A stretch of DNA of 39,712 nucleotides from Oscillospiraceae bacterium (GCA_024695445.1 JAILIG010000039.1:1-39712); one strand, 5' to 3'; counted from the stretch's first letter, positions 8,680 through 17,101 are shown. The notes: generated from the sequence alone by a model not told the origin. Numbers and translations are program-made.

Positions 8680-9363
8680 TCAGAACCTTTCCTCTTTGTA
8701 GGGAAGCCATGTGACCATACCGCGGTGCTTGACGATGACCACGCTGTTTGCGCTGCCGTCGCCGTCCTGGGCATGGAGCGTGTACCGGCCGTCCGGCTGA
8801 TAGAAAACGATATAGCTCTCATACCATTCACGGCCGTGCTTGCCTGTGTGCCTGACATCGTACATATGGTCAATCGGGATGATCGTGTAAACGGTGGTTT
8901 CGTCAACCGTGCTCCACAGATAGGTGTAGATCAGCTGAAACATGACAAACAGCCCGCCGGGCGCCATGGCGCAGACCGCGATGCTCGCGCCGGATTCTCT
9001 TGCGATCATCTGTGTCAGAATGCTCGCGCCGAAGATGATGCTGACGAACACCGCGGAGAAGGTGTGCCTGTTCGGAAAGTGGATGCGGTTCCGGACGGCA
9101 TCTGCCAGCGCGGGATTGGCCGGCAGCCAGAGCGGATTTTCGCAGTCATTGCAGATGGCCTTTTCGTCATCCGTCAGCGCCTGCTCGATGAAAAAGCAGG
9201 CCGTCAGCACGGCGATCGGGCAGCCGAATAACGCTGCCATCCGGTAAAACGGGCTGATGTCCGTCAGCATCAGGCCGAATGTCGGAATCAGAATCGAGGC
9301 AAGCGCCAGATACATCGGATAAATCTTTCCGCCGAACGGGCAGGAATATTTGAGTAATTTCAT
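8680..9363 (-). CDS. Unknown membrane protein with four predicted helices
   Basis: A 227-residue protein with no family that I recognise. Hydrophobic stretches at about residues 15-35, 40-60, 103-121 and 128-148 suggest two helical hairpins. Between them lies a cytoplasmic or external loop with a CNDCENP motif, and the C-terminus (about 150-227) is a hydrophilic tail rich in aromatic residues with YESYIVFYQPDGRYTL, likely beta-structured. Two cysteines three residues apart could bind metal or form a disulfide. It sits between rseP and ispG, where most relatives have no extra gene. The ribosome binding site is weak (ATGAGGTAC). Function unknown. Confidence 0.8.
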   Translation of the reverse strand: MKLLKYSCPFGGKIYPMYLALASILIPTFGLMLTDISPFYRMAALFGCPIAVLTACFFIEQALTDDEKAICNDCENPLWLPANPALADAVRNRIHFPNRHTFSAVFVSIIFGASILTQMIARESGASIAVCAMAPGGLFVMFQLIYTYLWSTVDETTVYTIIPIDHMYDVRHTGKHGREWYESYIVFYQPDGRYTLHAQDGDGSANSVVIVKHRGMVTWLPYKEERF

Positions 9364-9393
9364 ATTCTGTACCTCATGACCGGGAGCGCGCCG

Positions 9394-10443
9394 TCAGCGC
9401 GTAAAGATCTTGAATACATCCTGGAAGGTGACGGCGATCATCAGCAGCATCAGCACGGCAAGTCCGGCGAAATGAATCATGCCCTCGACCTTGGCAGGGA
9501 TCTGTTTTTTGCGGAAGGCCTCGATGATGAGGAAGACCAGACGGCCGCCGTCCAGTGCGGGGAAGGGAATCAGGTTGAAGATGCCGACATTGATCGTGAT
9601 GAAACTCATCAGCTCAAAGAGCGTCAGGCAGGCTTCGCGGAAGCTGCGGGACTGCTGGACATATTCCGCCGTCGTGTCCACGATGCCGACGACGCCGGAC
9701 AGATCGTGGAAGCCGTACTTTCCGCGCACGAGGTCGATCAGCGTAATCCAGATCAGACGCGCCGTTGAAACAAAATTGCGGCAGGTGTAGCTCAGCACAT
9801 TGCCGACGGTTTTCTTTGCGCCGACAACGCGGAAGTCGAGCAGCCCCTGCGTTTCGGTATCGAGGAACTTCACGCCTTCGAGCGGGATGCGTGCGCCGTC
9901 GCGTTCCACGACGATGTCAAAGGTCTCGCAGTCATCGTTCTGGAGCGCATAGGAGATATCCGATGCCGTAAAGATGTGCATTCCGTTGATCGAGATGAAG
10001 CGGTCGCCCTCTTTCAGCCATTGGTTGGAGGTTGCGATGTTCTCACCCGCGGCGTTTGTGTGGAAGTCCGCGATGGTGTTGGTCGTGATGGCGGTATCGA
10101 CGCTGCACGCGAGGATAATCAGCAGAAAGCCGAGAATCAGGTTCATGACCGCGCCGGCGACCGTGACCAGCATCCGCTTCCAGACTGCCTGACGGCGGAA
10201 TGCTCTGGGATCGCTGCTGCTCTCGTCCTCGCCCTCCATCGCGCAGTAGCCGCCGATCGGCAGCAGCCGCCAGGAATATTTGGTCTCGCCGCGCTGTCTG
10301 GAAACGATCGCGGGGCCCATGCCGATGGAAAATTCCAGCACCTTGATGCCGCATTTTTTTGCAACGAAGAAATGACCTGCCTCGTGAATCATGATGATGA
10401 TGCCGAAGCAGAGGATCGCAACGATCACAGTAAGAAAGCCCAT
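9394..10443 (-). CDS. rseP: Site-2 intramembrane zinc metalloprotease (RseP/RasP family)
   Basis: Membrane protease that cuts transmembrane segments of anti-sigma factors and of cleaved signal peptides. The 349-residue protein has the HEAGH zinc motif (His20, Glu21, His24) in the first membrane helix, a PDZ-like domain around residues 125-190 (KEGDRFISINGMHI) and the second active-site motif NLIPFPALDGGR in a later helix, giving the third metal ligand. Four membrane segments are expected. The position between dxr and downstream ispG follows the conserved Firmicute order pyrH-frr-uppS-cdsA-dxr-rseP. Substrates cannot be inferred from this window. Confidence 0.95.
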   Translation of the reverse strand: MGFLTVIVAILCFGIIIMIHEAGHFFVAKKCGIKVLEFSIGMGPAIVSRQRGETKYSWRLLPIGGYCAMEGEDESSSDPRAFRRQAVWKRMLVTVAGAVMNLILGFLLIILACSVDTAITTNTIADFHTNAAGENIATSNQWLKEGDRFISINGMHIFTASDISYALQNDDCETFDIVVERDGARIPLEGVKFLDTETQGLLDFRVVGAKKTVGNVLSYTCRNFVSTARLIWITLIDLVRGKYGFHDLSGVVGIVDTTAEYVQQSRSFREACLTLFELMSFITINVGIFNLIPFPALDGGRLVFLIIEAFRKKQIPAKVEGMIHFAGLAVLMLLMIAVTFQDVFKIFTR

Positions 10444-10472
10444 AGAAAAATCCTCTCTGTTCTGGAAAATAT

Positions 10473-11636
10473 TTATGCCTTAACCGGTTCGCCGGCAATC
10501 TGTCCGGCCACGAATTCTCTTGCCGCACGGTCTGCGCGGACGACATCCTCGTAGCAGGTGAGCGGGGAGACCGGCAGGGTATCAAGCGCCGCCGTGACCA
10601 GCTCGCCGATTTTGAGGAACGGAATCTTTCTGGCGAGGAACGCGGCGACGGCAGCTTCATTCGCGCCGTTTGCCGTGACCGGAGCGGTGCCGCCTGTCCT
10701 GCTGGCCCGGATGCAGGCCGTCAGGCAGTCAAAGGTCTCGTAGTCCGGCTTTGCAAAGGTCAGCGTACCGCAGTCGGTCAGCGAGAGCGGTCTGGTCGGG
10801 CAGGGGAGCCGGTCAGGGTAGAGCAGCGCATACTGAATCGGAATTTTCATGTCCGGTACGCCCATCTGCCCGATGACGGATTCATCGTTGTAGACGACAG
10901 CCGAGTGCAGAACGCTCTGCCGGTGTACGACAATTTCGATCTGATCGGCGGTCAGGTCAAAGAGCCACCTTGCCTCGATGAATTCGAGGCCCTTATTCAT
11001 CAGCGTGGCGGAGTCAATCGTAATCTTGCTGCCCATGCTCCAGTTCGGGTGCCGGAGCGCGTCCTCGACGGAGATCTCCCGCAGCTCGTCTTTCGTTTTG
11101 CCGAAGAACGGCCCGCCCGAAGCGGTCAGGATGATCTTCTTGAGCTGTTCGCGTCTGTTTCCCTGCAGACACTGGAAAATCGCGGAGTGCTCGCTGTCCA
11201 CGGGGAAGATCGGCACACCGTTTGCGGCAGCGGCGTCCATGACGAGTGCGCCGCCTGCGACCAGTGTTTCCTTGTTTGCAAGGGCGAGGGGCTTTTTGGC
11301 GGAAATTGCGGTCAGCGTCGGGAGCAGACCGACCATGCCGACCACGGAATTGAGCAGAATCTCACTGCCGGAATGCTGTGCAATTTCGCATAAACCGTCC
11401 ATTCCTGCCAAAAGGCGGCAGCCAAGACCGGCTGCCGCTTCCTTCAGTGCAGGATAACGGGATTCATCAGCGATGCACAGAAGCTCCGGCTTCAGCAGCT
11501 TTGCCTGCTGCACCAGCGCATCGACGCGGGTATTTGCGGCGAGGGCGGTGACGCGCAGACCGTGTTTCTGTGCAACCTCAATCGCCTGCGTTCCGATGCT
11601 GCCGGTTGAGCCGAGAATCGCAACACTGTTCATCAT
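10473..11636 (-). CDS. dxr: 1-deoxy-D-xylulose 5-phosphate reductoisomerase
   Basis: Dxr commits carbon to the MEP pathway, converting DXP to MEP with NADPH and a divalent metal; it is the fosmidomycin target. The 387-residue protein opens with the NADPH-binding loop ILGSTGSIGTQAIEV and contains ALANKETLVAGG, the metal/substrate region FPVDSEHSAIFQCL, ILTASGGPF and HPNWSMGSKITIDSATLMNKGLE (split here for reference) typical of the family. Start is the first of two ATG codons (MMNSVAIL) after AAAAGGAGA. It lies between cdsA and rseP, and with ispG places two MEP enzymes in the operon that also makes the undecaprenyl carrier. Confidence 0.97.
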   Translation of the reverse strand: MMNSVAILGSTGSIGTQAIEVAQKHGLRVTALAANTRVDALVQQAKLLKPELLCIADESRYPALKEAAAGLGCRLLAGMDGLCEIAQHSGSEILLNSVVGMVGLLPTLTAISAKKPLALANKETLVAGGALVMDAAAANGVPIFPVDSEHSAIFQCLQGNRREQLKKIILTASGGPFFGKTKDELREISVEDALRHPNWSMGSKITIDSATLMNKGLEFIEARWLFDLTADQIEIVVHRQSVLHSAVVYNDESVIGQMGVPDMKIPIQYALLYPDRLPCPTRPLSLTDCGTLTFAKPDYETFDCLTACIRASRTGGTAPVTANGANEAAVAAFLARKIPFLKIGELVTAALDTLPVSPLTCYEDVVRADRAAREFVAGQIAGEPVKA

Positions 11637-11669
11637 TTGACAGAATCTCCTTTTCAGATGCGTACATCA

Positions 11670-12521
11670 TCAGCGGGTGACGATGTTGAAGAACTCATTG
11701 GACTCCACATAGGCGTAGAAGAACGGCAGCACGAGCAGAACGCTGTCGAACCGGTCGAGCAGGCCGCCGTGGCCGGGCATGAGCTTTCCGAAGTCCTTGA
11801 TCTCCAGCTGACGCTTCATGACGGAAGCAGTCAGATCGCCGATGGTGCCGAGCACCGCGCAGACCATTGCCACGATGACCGAGGAGAACGGATCAATCGC
11901 AAAGCTGACATTGTTCTTTCTGCAAATGGCGTTATAGATCAGTGCAAAGAGCACAAAGTAGACGATGTTGAAGAAGATGCCGCCGATGAAGCCCTCGACG
12001 GTCTTGTGCGGGCTGATGCTCGGGCAGAGCTTGTGTTTGCCCATCGAGCTGCCGACGAAGTACGCGCCGGAGTCTGCGATCCATGCGCCGCCCAGACCGA
12101 GCAGAAGCAGTGCCAGCGCGTGCTGCTCATGTCTGTTGTTCAGCAGGATGATGGTCGAGATCGGGAGCACGATCAGCACGATGCCGGCAATCAGCGCAGA
12201 AAAGGACTTCTGTGCCATTTTGGTCTGATGCCGGATGTAATCGAGCAGAATGCAGACAACGCAGACCACGCAGAGCATTGTTCTGAAGCGTGAGATGTAC
12301 CCTCTGGAGAGGTCGGACAGAATCGGCAGACCGAAGGCGAGAAGCAGCGCACCGCCGGCGGAGAGCCGGTAGCGGAGCAGGTCATTCGCGCGCAGATATT
12401 CAAAGATCAGGATTGCGGCGATGATTCCGAGCGCAATCGGGAAAACGATGGTGTTGTGCAGAAAGAGAACCAGCAGTGTGATGACGACTCCGACTGCTGC
12501 GGAAATAATTCTAGTTGCCAT
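11670..12521 (-). CDS. cdsA: Phosphatidate cytidylyltransferase (CDP-diacylglycerol synthase)
   Basis: CdsA makes CDP-diacylglycerol from phosphatidate and CTP, the branch point for phosphatidylglycerol and related lipids. The 283-residue protein is very hydrophobic with about eight membrane helices and carries the family signature near its C-terminus: SVMKRQLEIKDFG followed by MPGHGGLLDRFD. The start ATG is the only in-frame start candidate after the upstream AAGGAG, which lies an unusual 30 nt away with a stem-loop in between (annotated separately). Operon position between uppS and dxr is the conserved one. Confidence 0.96.
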   Translation of the reverse strand: MATRIISAAVGVVITLLVLFLHNTIVFPIALGIIAAILIFEYLRANDLLRYRLSAGGALLLAFGLPILSDLSRGYISRFRTMLCVVCVVCILLDYIRHQTKMAQKSFSALIAGIVLIVLPISTIILLNNRHEQHALALLLLGLGGAWIADSGAYFVGSSMGKHKLCPSISPHKTVEGFIGGIFFNIVYFVLFALIYNAICRKNNVSFAIDPFSSVIVAMVCAVLGTIGDLTASVMKRQLEIKDFGKLMPGHGGLLDRFDSVLLVLPFFYAYVESNEFFNIVTR

Positions 12522-12557
12522 GATAATACAATGCGGCGGCTGCTCGCCGCACTCCTT
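12522..12557 (-). promoter_or_regulatory. cdsA ribosome binding site separated from start by a hairpin
   Basis: AAGGAG (12557-12552) precedes a perfect 7-bp stem (TGCGGCG, loop AGCAGC, CGCCGCA; 12551-12532), then 10 nt and the cdsA ATG at 12521. The linear Shine-Dalgarno spacing of 30 nt is far too long, but folding the hairpin leaves about 10 nt. No ATG, GTG or TTG lies in frame between the two elements. Confidence 0.6.
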
Positions 12558-12592
12558 TCTGTGTACTCTGCGGGACGCTTCCGCGCCCGATG

Positions 12593-13321
12593 TCAGACAG
12601 CGCCGAACCGTCTGGTCCGGTTTGCATATTCTACGATTGCTTTGTCAAATTCCTTCGGAGAGAAATCCGGCCAGAGCGTGTCGCAGAAATAGAGCTCCGC
12701 GTAGGCGGACTGCCAGAGCAGGAAGTTGGAGATGCGCTGCTCGCTGCCCGGCCGGATCAGCAGATCGACATCGGGCATTTCCCGTGTATAGAGATGCTGC
12801 GAAATCGTCTCCTCAGTGATGTCGGCGGGATCGAGCTTGCCCTCCTTGACGAGCTCCGCAATCTCCTGCATGGCCTGTGTGATCTCGCGGCGGGAGCCGT
12901 AATTGGCGGCCATGCCGACGGTCATCAGGTCAAAGTCGCGGGTTTTCTGCTCGACATCGGTATACATCGCGGCGATGTCCGGTGCAAAATCCCTGCGGTC
13001 GCCGAGCAGGACGAACCGGACGCGCTCGTCGAAGAAATTGTAGACATCCTTCAGATACTTGCGCATCAGCTCCATGAGCTTGCTGACCTCGTCGTTCGGA
13101 CGGTTCCAGTTTTCGGTGGAAAAGGCATAGAACGAGATGTACTCGATGCCGATTTCCTTGGCGTGGCGGATGATTTTCCGGAGCATCAGGCCGCCCTTGA
13201 CATGGCCGGCCGTGCGCGGAAGTCCGCGCTTTTTCGCCCATCTGCCGTTGCCGTCCATGATGATTGCGACATGACGGGGCAGCTTATCCGCCGGCACCGG
13301 CGGCTCAACTTTTCTTGCCAT
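12593..13321 (-). CDS. uppS: Isoprenyl transferase (undecaprenyl diphosphate synthase)
   Basis: Cis-prenyltransferase that elongates farnesyl diphosphate with isopentenyl diphosphate to the C55 carrier used for peptidoglycan. The 242-residue protein contains the P-loop signature HVAIIMDGNGRWAKKRG with the catalytic Asp, then FYAFSTENWNRP, and near the C-terminus the substrate-binding DVDLLIRPGSEQRISNFLLW region. Size and motifs are standard. ATG at 13321 follows AAGGAG at a spacing of 11 nt. A 71-nt gap containing the cdsA leader hairpin follows. Its product feeds MraY and MurG encoded on the other side of the window. Confidence 0.97.
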   Translation of the reverse strand: MARKVEPPVPADKLPRHVAIIMDGNGRWAKKRGLPRTAGHVKGGLMLRKIIRHAKEIGIEYISFYAFSTENWNRPNDEVSKLMELMRKYLKDVYNFFDERVRFVLLGDRRDFAPDIAAMYTDVEQKTRDFDLMTVGMAANYGSRREITQAMQEIAELVKEGKLDPADITEETISQHLYTREMPDVDLLIRPGSEQRISNFLLWQSAYAELYFCDTLWPDFSPKEFDKAIVEYANRTRRFGAV

Positions 13322-13379
13322 AACGGTGGAGTCTCCTTGATATAGAATGCAGATTTCCGGGAATCGGTCATGCAGCAGC

Positions 13380-13946
13380 TCAGATGCTCATGATCTCCTT
13401 TTCCTTGTCAGCGACGAGCTTATCGACTTCGTCGATGAAACGGTCGGTCAGCGTCTGCACCTTCTTGTCGGCGCTCTTCAGATCGTCCTCGGTGATCTCG
13501 GAGTTTTTCTTCATGGTCTTGTAGGCATCCATCAGGTCTCTGCGGGCGCCGCGCACCGCGACCTTTGCCTCCTCGCCGTACTTTTTGACCGTCTTTGCGA
13601 GCTCGCGGCGGCGGTCCTCGGTCGGCTGCGGGAAGACGAGGCGGATGGTCTTGCCGTCGTCCGTCGGGTTGATGCCGAGGTCAGAGGCGAGAATTGCCTT
13701 GGAGATCGGGCGGATCATGCTCGGATCCCACGGCGTAATCAGCAGGTTTCTGCCCTCGGAGACCGAGACGGCAGCAACCTGGTTGATCGGTGTCGGAGAG
13801 CCGTAGTAATCAACGGGAATCTTGTCGAGCACAGCCGGATTGGCTCTGCCGGCGCGGATGGAGCCGAATTCGCTCTGCAGGTGGTCAAGGACCTTTTGCA
13901 TCTGCTTCGCGGCGGCATCGTATTTTGCCTGCATCATTTCATTCAT
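13380..13946 (-). CDS. frr: Ribosome recycling factor
   Basis: RRF splits post-termination ribosomes together with EF-G. The sequence has the family core segments FGSIRAGRANPAVLDKI, YYGSPTPINQVA, ITPWDP and PQPTEDRRRELAK, and ends in the usual charged helix (VDKLVADKEKEIMSI). Two closely spaced ATG codons exist: 13952 leaves only 3 nt after AGGAG, whereas 13946 (MNEMMQAKYDAA) leaves 9 nt, so the latter is chosen, giving 188 residues. The order pyrH-frr-uppS is conserved in Firmicutes. Confidence 0.97.
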   Translation of the reverse strand: MNEMMQAKYDAAAKQMQKVLDHLQSEFGSIRAGRANPAVLDKIPVDYYGSPTPINQVAAVSVSEGRNLLITPWDPSMIRPISKAILASDLGINPTDDGKTIRLVFPQPTEDRRRELAKTVKKYGEEAKVAVRGARRDLMDAYKTMKKNSEITEDDLKSADKKVQTLTDRFIDEVDKLVADKEKEIMSI

Positions 13947-13996
13947 GGTCATTCACTCCTTATAATCAGATTTATCATATGCAGCGGGCGGGGTGC

Positions 13997-14707
13997 TTAT
14001 TCAGGGACAACCAGCGTGCCGACGGATTCACCCATGCAGGCATCGTAGATGTTGTCCGGTCTGCTGAGATCAAACACAAGCATGGTCATGCCGTTGTCGC
14101 GGCAGAGGGCCGCGGCGGTCGTATCCATGACGCCGAGCTGGGCGTTGACGACCTCGGTGAAGGTGAGCCTGTCATACTTGACGGCATCGGCGAAGCGGTG
14201 CGGATCCTTGTCATAGACGCCGTCCACCATCGTGGCCTTCATGAGGATGTCCGCCTCGATTTCGGCGGCGCGGAGAGCGGCTGCGGTATCGGTCGAGAAG
14301 AAGGGATTTCCGGTGCCGCATCCGAAGATGACGACTCTGCCTTTTTCAAAGTGCCGGATGGCACGGCTGCGGATGTAGGGTTCTGCGACCTTGGTCATCG
14401 TGATGGCGGTCTGCACGCGCACCTCACAGCCCAGATGTTCGAGTGCGTCTGCGAGCGCAAGGGCGTTCATGGCAGTGGCGAGCATTCCGATGTGGTCGGC
14501 TCTGGTGCGGTCCATTGCACCGGACGACCGTCCGCGCCAGAAGTTTCCGCCGCCGACGACGATGCCGATTTCGACGCCGGCATCGACGCACCGCTTGACG
14601 GCACGGCAGATCGGCGTGATGACATCAAAGTCGAGGCCGCTTTTCTTTTCGCCTGCGAGAGCCTCGCCGCTGATCTTCAGCAGGACGCGCTTGTATTTGA
14701 GATTCAT
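13997..14707 (-). CDS. pyrH: UMP kinase
   Basis: PyrH phosphorylates UMP to UDP, the entry to UTP, CTP and UDP-sugars. Family features seen are [36 protein letters not shown], the triphosphate-binding [20 protein letters not shown] (about 20 residues) and [11 protein letters not shown]. The frame is open upstream, but ATG 14707 ([10 protein letters not shown]) has GGAGG at a good distance and the standard N-terminus, giving 236 residues; the 14743 start would include the ribosome binding site. It is the promoter-proximal gene of the operon; rpsB and tsf, often upstream, are not here. Confidence 0.96.
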   Translation of the reverse strand: MNLKYKRVLLKISGEALAGEKKSGLDFDVITPICRAVKRCVDAGVEIGIVVGGGNFWRGRSSGAMDRTRADHIGMLATAMNALALADALEHLGCEVRVQTAITMTKVAEPYIRSRAIRHFEKGRVVIFGCGTGNPFFSTDTAAALRAAEIEADILMKATMVDGVYDKDPHRFADAVKYDRLTFTEVVNAQLGVMDTTAAALCRDNGMTMLVFDLSRPDNIYDACMGESVGTLVVPE

Positions 14708-14745
14708 GATCGTTGCACCTCCGGATAGTCTGGTATACAACATCT

Positions 14746-14774
14746 ATTATACATGATTTTCCTGAAGATGTAAA
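14746..14774 (-). promoter_or_regulatory. Sigma-A-type promoter of the pyrH-polC operon
   Basis: On the minus strand TTTACA (14774-14769), a 17-nt spacer and a perfect TATAAT (14751-14746) lie 38 nt upstream of the pyrH start. This is the only strong promoter found before polC, supporting one ten-gene transcript. Confidence 0.75.
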
Positions 14775-14890
14775 GGGGGAAATCGGAGAAAAATGCAAAA
14801 ATTTGCAGAAGCGGTTCAAAAGCTGTCGGAGCCGGGACGGGTTTGTGCCGTCCTGCCGCGGAAAACGCTTCCGGCATTTCTGCGGCGGAA

Positions 14891-16138
14891 TCAGCCGGAA
14901 ATGCTGCCGGACTGCGGCTCAGCGGACGGAGCCGGCTGCCCGCAGAAGACGGCGAGGAACTGCGTACCGGAGCCGGGCGCGGAAAAAACGGTCAGCGCGC
15001 CGCCGTGAGCCGAGAAGATGCGGTTTGCGATGGCCATGCCGATGCCGGTGTGGTTCGGTGCGCTGCTGCCGGAGCTGAAGCGGTCGAAGAGGTGACGGAG
15101 CCGGTCGGGCGGGATGCCCGCGCCGTTGTCGGTGACGGTCAGCTTGACGGCGCCGGGGAGCTGCTCCAGCGCGATGACGGTCTCGGTGCAGCCGGCGTGT
15201 TCTGCGGAATTGCGGAGCAGGTTTTCGAGGGCTTCGCAGAGCCAGACGCGGTCATGCGGAAACAGAATGCCGGAATCGGCGTCCAGCGTGAGCGCAATGC
15301 CCTTCTGCCGGAAGAGCGGCCTGACGCGCTGTTCCGCGATGCGGCAGGTTTCGGCAAGGCTCTGCTCGGTGAAGCGGTACTGAACGGCTGCGGCATCGAG
15401 CTTTGCGAGCTTCAGGCCCTCCAGCACGAGGGCTTCCGTGCGGTCGAGCTGCTCGGTGATTTCACCGGAGAGGCGCTCCCGTTCGTCCTGCGGCAGGTCG
15501 AGCTCGTCCAGCATATCGCGGTTCAGCCGGATGACGGAGAGAGCGCCCTTGATCTGGTGCGAGAAATCGGCGAGAAAGTCCGTGAGCTGCTGCTTGTCCT
15601 TTTGCAGCGCGGATTCCGCGTGCCGGAAGCGGTCGGAGAGCCGGCCGATGCCGCTGCACACCTTCCGCAGGCTGCCGGATTCCGAGCCGTAGCCGGTGAA
15701 CCGGTCACCGGGGTGATCGGCGAGGCGCAGACAGTCCTGATAGATCTGCTCCAGCGAACGGTAAATCCGGTCTGTCTGCCGGTAGGCACAGAGGGCAAAT
15801 CCCGTCAGCAAGAGGGCGGAAAACCCGAACAGTGCAAGAAATGCGGCGGTCCGCACGGCGCCGTAGTCCGGAAAAAGCTGCGAGGGCGCGGCTTCGGAAA
15901 CGCCGATGCCGGCATACTGTGCATAGCCCGCTGCGATCCGGGCGGGATCGGGCGGCTCGGTGGGGCTGCCGCCGCCCGCCGTATGCAGAACGGCACGGAT
16001 CTCCCGCGCAAGGAAGCCGGCGGCGATCTTTCCGGAGAGCAGCCATGCGCCGGCCGCGGCGAGCAGCAGTCCGGCGATCCAGCAGAGAAGGATTCTCCGG
16101 CTGCCGCGGTTGGAGATCAGTCTTTCTGCGCGGTCCAT
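14891..16138 (-). CDS. Sensor histidine kinase of a two-component system
   Basis: A 415-residue membrane kinase. Two helices at about residues 15-35 and 97-117 bracket a short extracytoplasmic domain of about 60 residues. The cytoplasmic part has a HAMP-like linker, a HisKA domain with His194 in DFSHQIKGALSVI, then the ATPase domain: N box ENLLRNSAEHA (305-315), G1 DNGAGIPP (337-344) and G2 TGIGMAIANRIF (364-375). All catalytic motifs are intact. The start overlaps the response regulator by 22 nt, indicating translational coupling. The small external loop suggests detection of a membrane or wall-proximal cue, as in BceS/VanS-like small-loop sensors, but no ligand can be named. Confidence 0.92.
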   Translation of the reverse strand: MDRAERLISNRGSRRILLCWIAGLLLAAAGAWLLSGKIAAGFLAREIRAVLHTAGGGSPTEPPDPARIAAGYAQYAGIGVSEAAPSQLFPDYGAVRTAAFLALFGFSALLLTGFALCAYRQTDRIYRSLEQIYQDCLRLADHPGDRFTGYGSESGSLRKVCSGIGRLSDRFRHAESALQKDKQQLTDFLADFSHQIKGALSVIRLNRDMLDELDLPQDERERLSGEITEQLDRTEALVLEGLKLAKLDAAAVQYRFTEQSLAETCRIAEQRVRPLFRQKGIALTLDADSGILFPHDRVWLCEALENLLRNSAEHAGCTETVIALEQLPGAVKLTVTDNGAGIPPDRLRHLFDRFSSGSSAPNHTGIGMAIANRIFSAHGGALTVFSAPGSGTQFLAVFCGQPAPSAEPQSGSISG

Positions 16139-16728
16139 CGGTATCCCATTCCTCTCTTGGTCTGAATCTGGCCGCAGTGTGCGTCACGGAGCTTGTCCCG
16201 CAGCCGGCTGATGTGAACGGACAGCGTATTGTCATTGACAAAGCAGCCCTTGGCGTCCCAGAGCGCCGCGAGGATCTGTTCTCTGGTGACATAGCGGTCG
16301 GCGTTGGCACGGAAGTAGTCCAGCAGCTTCTGCTCGGTCGCGGTCAGCTCCGGCAGGGCTTCGGTGTTCTCGCTGCTTCTCCGGCGGAGGTTGGCGCGGA
16401 TGCGCGACAGCAGCTCCTGCAGGCGGAAGGGCTTTGTGATATAGTCGTCGGCGCCCGCGTCCAGCCCGTGTACGATGTCCTGCTCCTCGCTGCACGAGGT
16501 CAGAAAGAGAATCGGCGCATCGGTCACGGTGCGGAGCTGCTCGCAGCAGGAAAAGCCGGTGCCGTCCGGCAGCATGACATCCAGCAGAATCAGGTCGCAG
16601 CCGGGCGCAGACGCAAGTGCCTCCTCTGCGGTCGCGGCCAGACGGGTGCCGTATCCGGCTGTTTTCAGCGCCAGCGCGATGTTGCGGCAGAGCGCGGTAT
16701 CATCATCGGCAATCAGAACGGTATACAA
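16117..16728 (-). CDS. OmpR-family response regulator
   Basis: A 203-residue DNA-binding regulator paired with the downstream kinase. The receiver domain (about 1-115) shows the acidic DDD at 8-10, phosphoacceptor Asp50 in LILLDVMLPDGTG, Ser/Thr at FLTS and Lys in YITKPF; the winged-helix domain (about 125-203) shows LTATEQKLLDYF and VNDNTLSVHISRLRDKL and ends RGMGYRW. The frame is open far upstream, but the receiver must begin at YTVLIADDD: a TTG codon at 16728-16726 directly precedes it, 8 nt after GGAGGG, so a TTG start is assigned. The promoter is flanked by inverted repeats suggestive of autoregulation. Confidence 0.92.
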   Translation of the reverse strand: MYTVLIADDDTALCRNIALALKTAGYGTRLAATAEEALASAPGCDLILLDVMLPDGTGFSCCEQLRTVTDAPILFLTSCSEEQDIVHGLDAGADDYITKPFRLQELLSRIRANLRRRSSENTEALPELTATEQKLLDYFRANADRYVTREQILAALWDAKGCFVNDNTLSVHISRLRDKLRDAHCGQIQTKRGMGYRWTAQKD

Positions 16729-16740
16729 TGTCGTTTCCCT

Positions 16741-16803
16741 CCATTCGCGGAAATCCGATTCTATTATACCACATCTGCCCGCGAATGGGCAAGTACGGGC
16801 AGA
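16741..16803. promoter_or_regulatory. Nested inverted repeats around the two-component promoter
   Basis: CCATTCGCGG at 16741-16750 is repeated in perfect inverse at 16779-16788, placing the -10 in the middle. A second perfect pair, TCTGCCCG (16774-16781) and CGGGCAGA (16796-16803), overlaps the -35. These are candidate binding sites, most simply for the response regulator itself; binding is inferred. Confidence 0.5.
16763..16792 (-). promoter_or_regulatory. Promoter of the two-component operon
   Basis: Minus-strand TTGCCC (16792-16787), 18-nt spacer with TGG just before the -10, then TATAAT (16768-16763). The transcript leader would be about 30 nt. Confidence 0.65.
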
Positions 16804-16961
16804 CGATTTTTTGTGTGATTGAGAGGCATGAAAGGGCATGGATACCGTTTTTTTACCGCTCCTGCGCGGAAAACAGTACGAAAACCGCCGCTCGCAGGCG
16901 TATGCCCATTTATGGGCAGCGCCTTCCGCCGCGCACGGAAACCGCCTGCCGGCACATCGGG

Positions 16962-16985
16962 AAAAGCCCGGTTTCAGGGCTTTTT
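16962..16985. terminator. Terminator-like hairpin
   Basis: AAAAGCCC (16962-16969), 7-nt loop, GGGCTTTT (16977-16984) followed by another T. The A/T flanks make it usable in either direction, yet no gene on either strand obviously ends here. Confidence 0.55.
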
Positions 16986-17074
16986 CTGCCCGTTCATGCC
17001 CGTCTGCTTTCCGGCGGGGAACGCCGGAGCGCCGCCGGATTTCCGCTTCCGTTTGAAGCATCGTCCGGAAATGA

Positions 17075-17101
17075 AAAAAGCGGCAGAATCCGCCGCTTTT
17101 T
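17075..17101. terminator. Bidirectional terminator-like hairpin
   Basis: AAAAAGCGGC (17075-17084), 7-nt loop, GCCGCTTTTT (17092-17101): a perfect 10-bp stem with A and T flanks. It insulates the two divergent operons and may end an unannotated short transcript from 16.8-17.0 kb. Confidence 0.7.
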
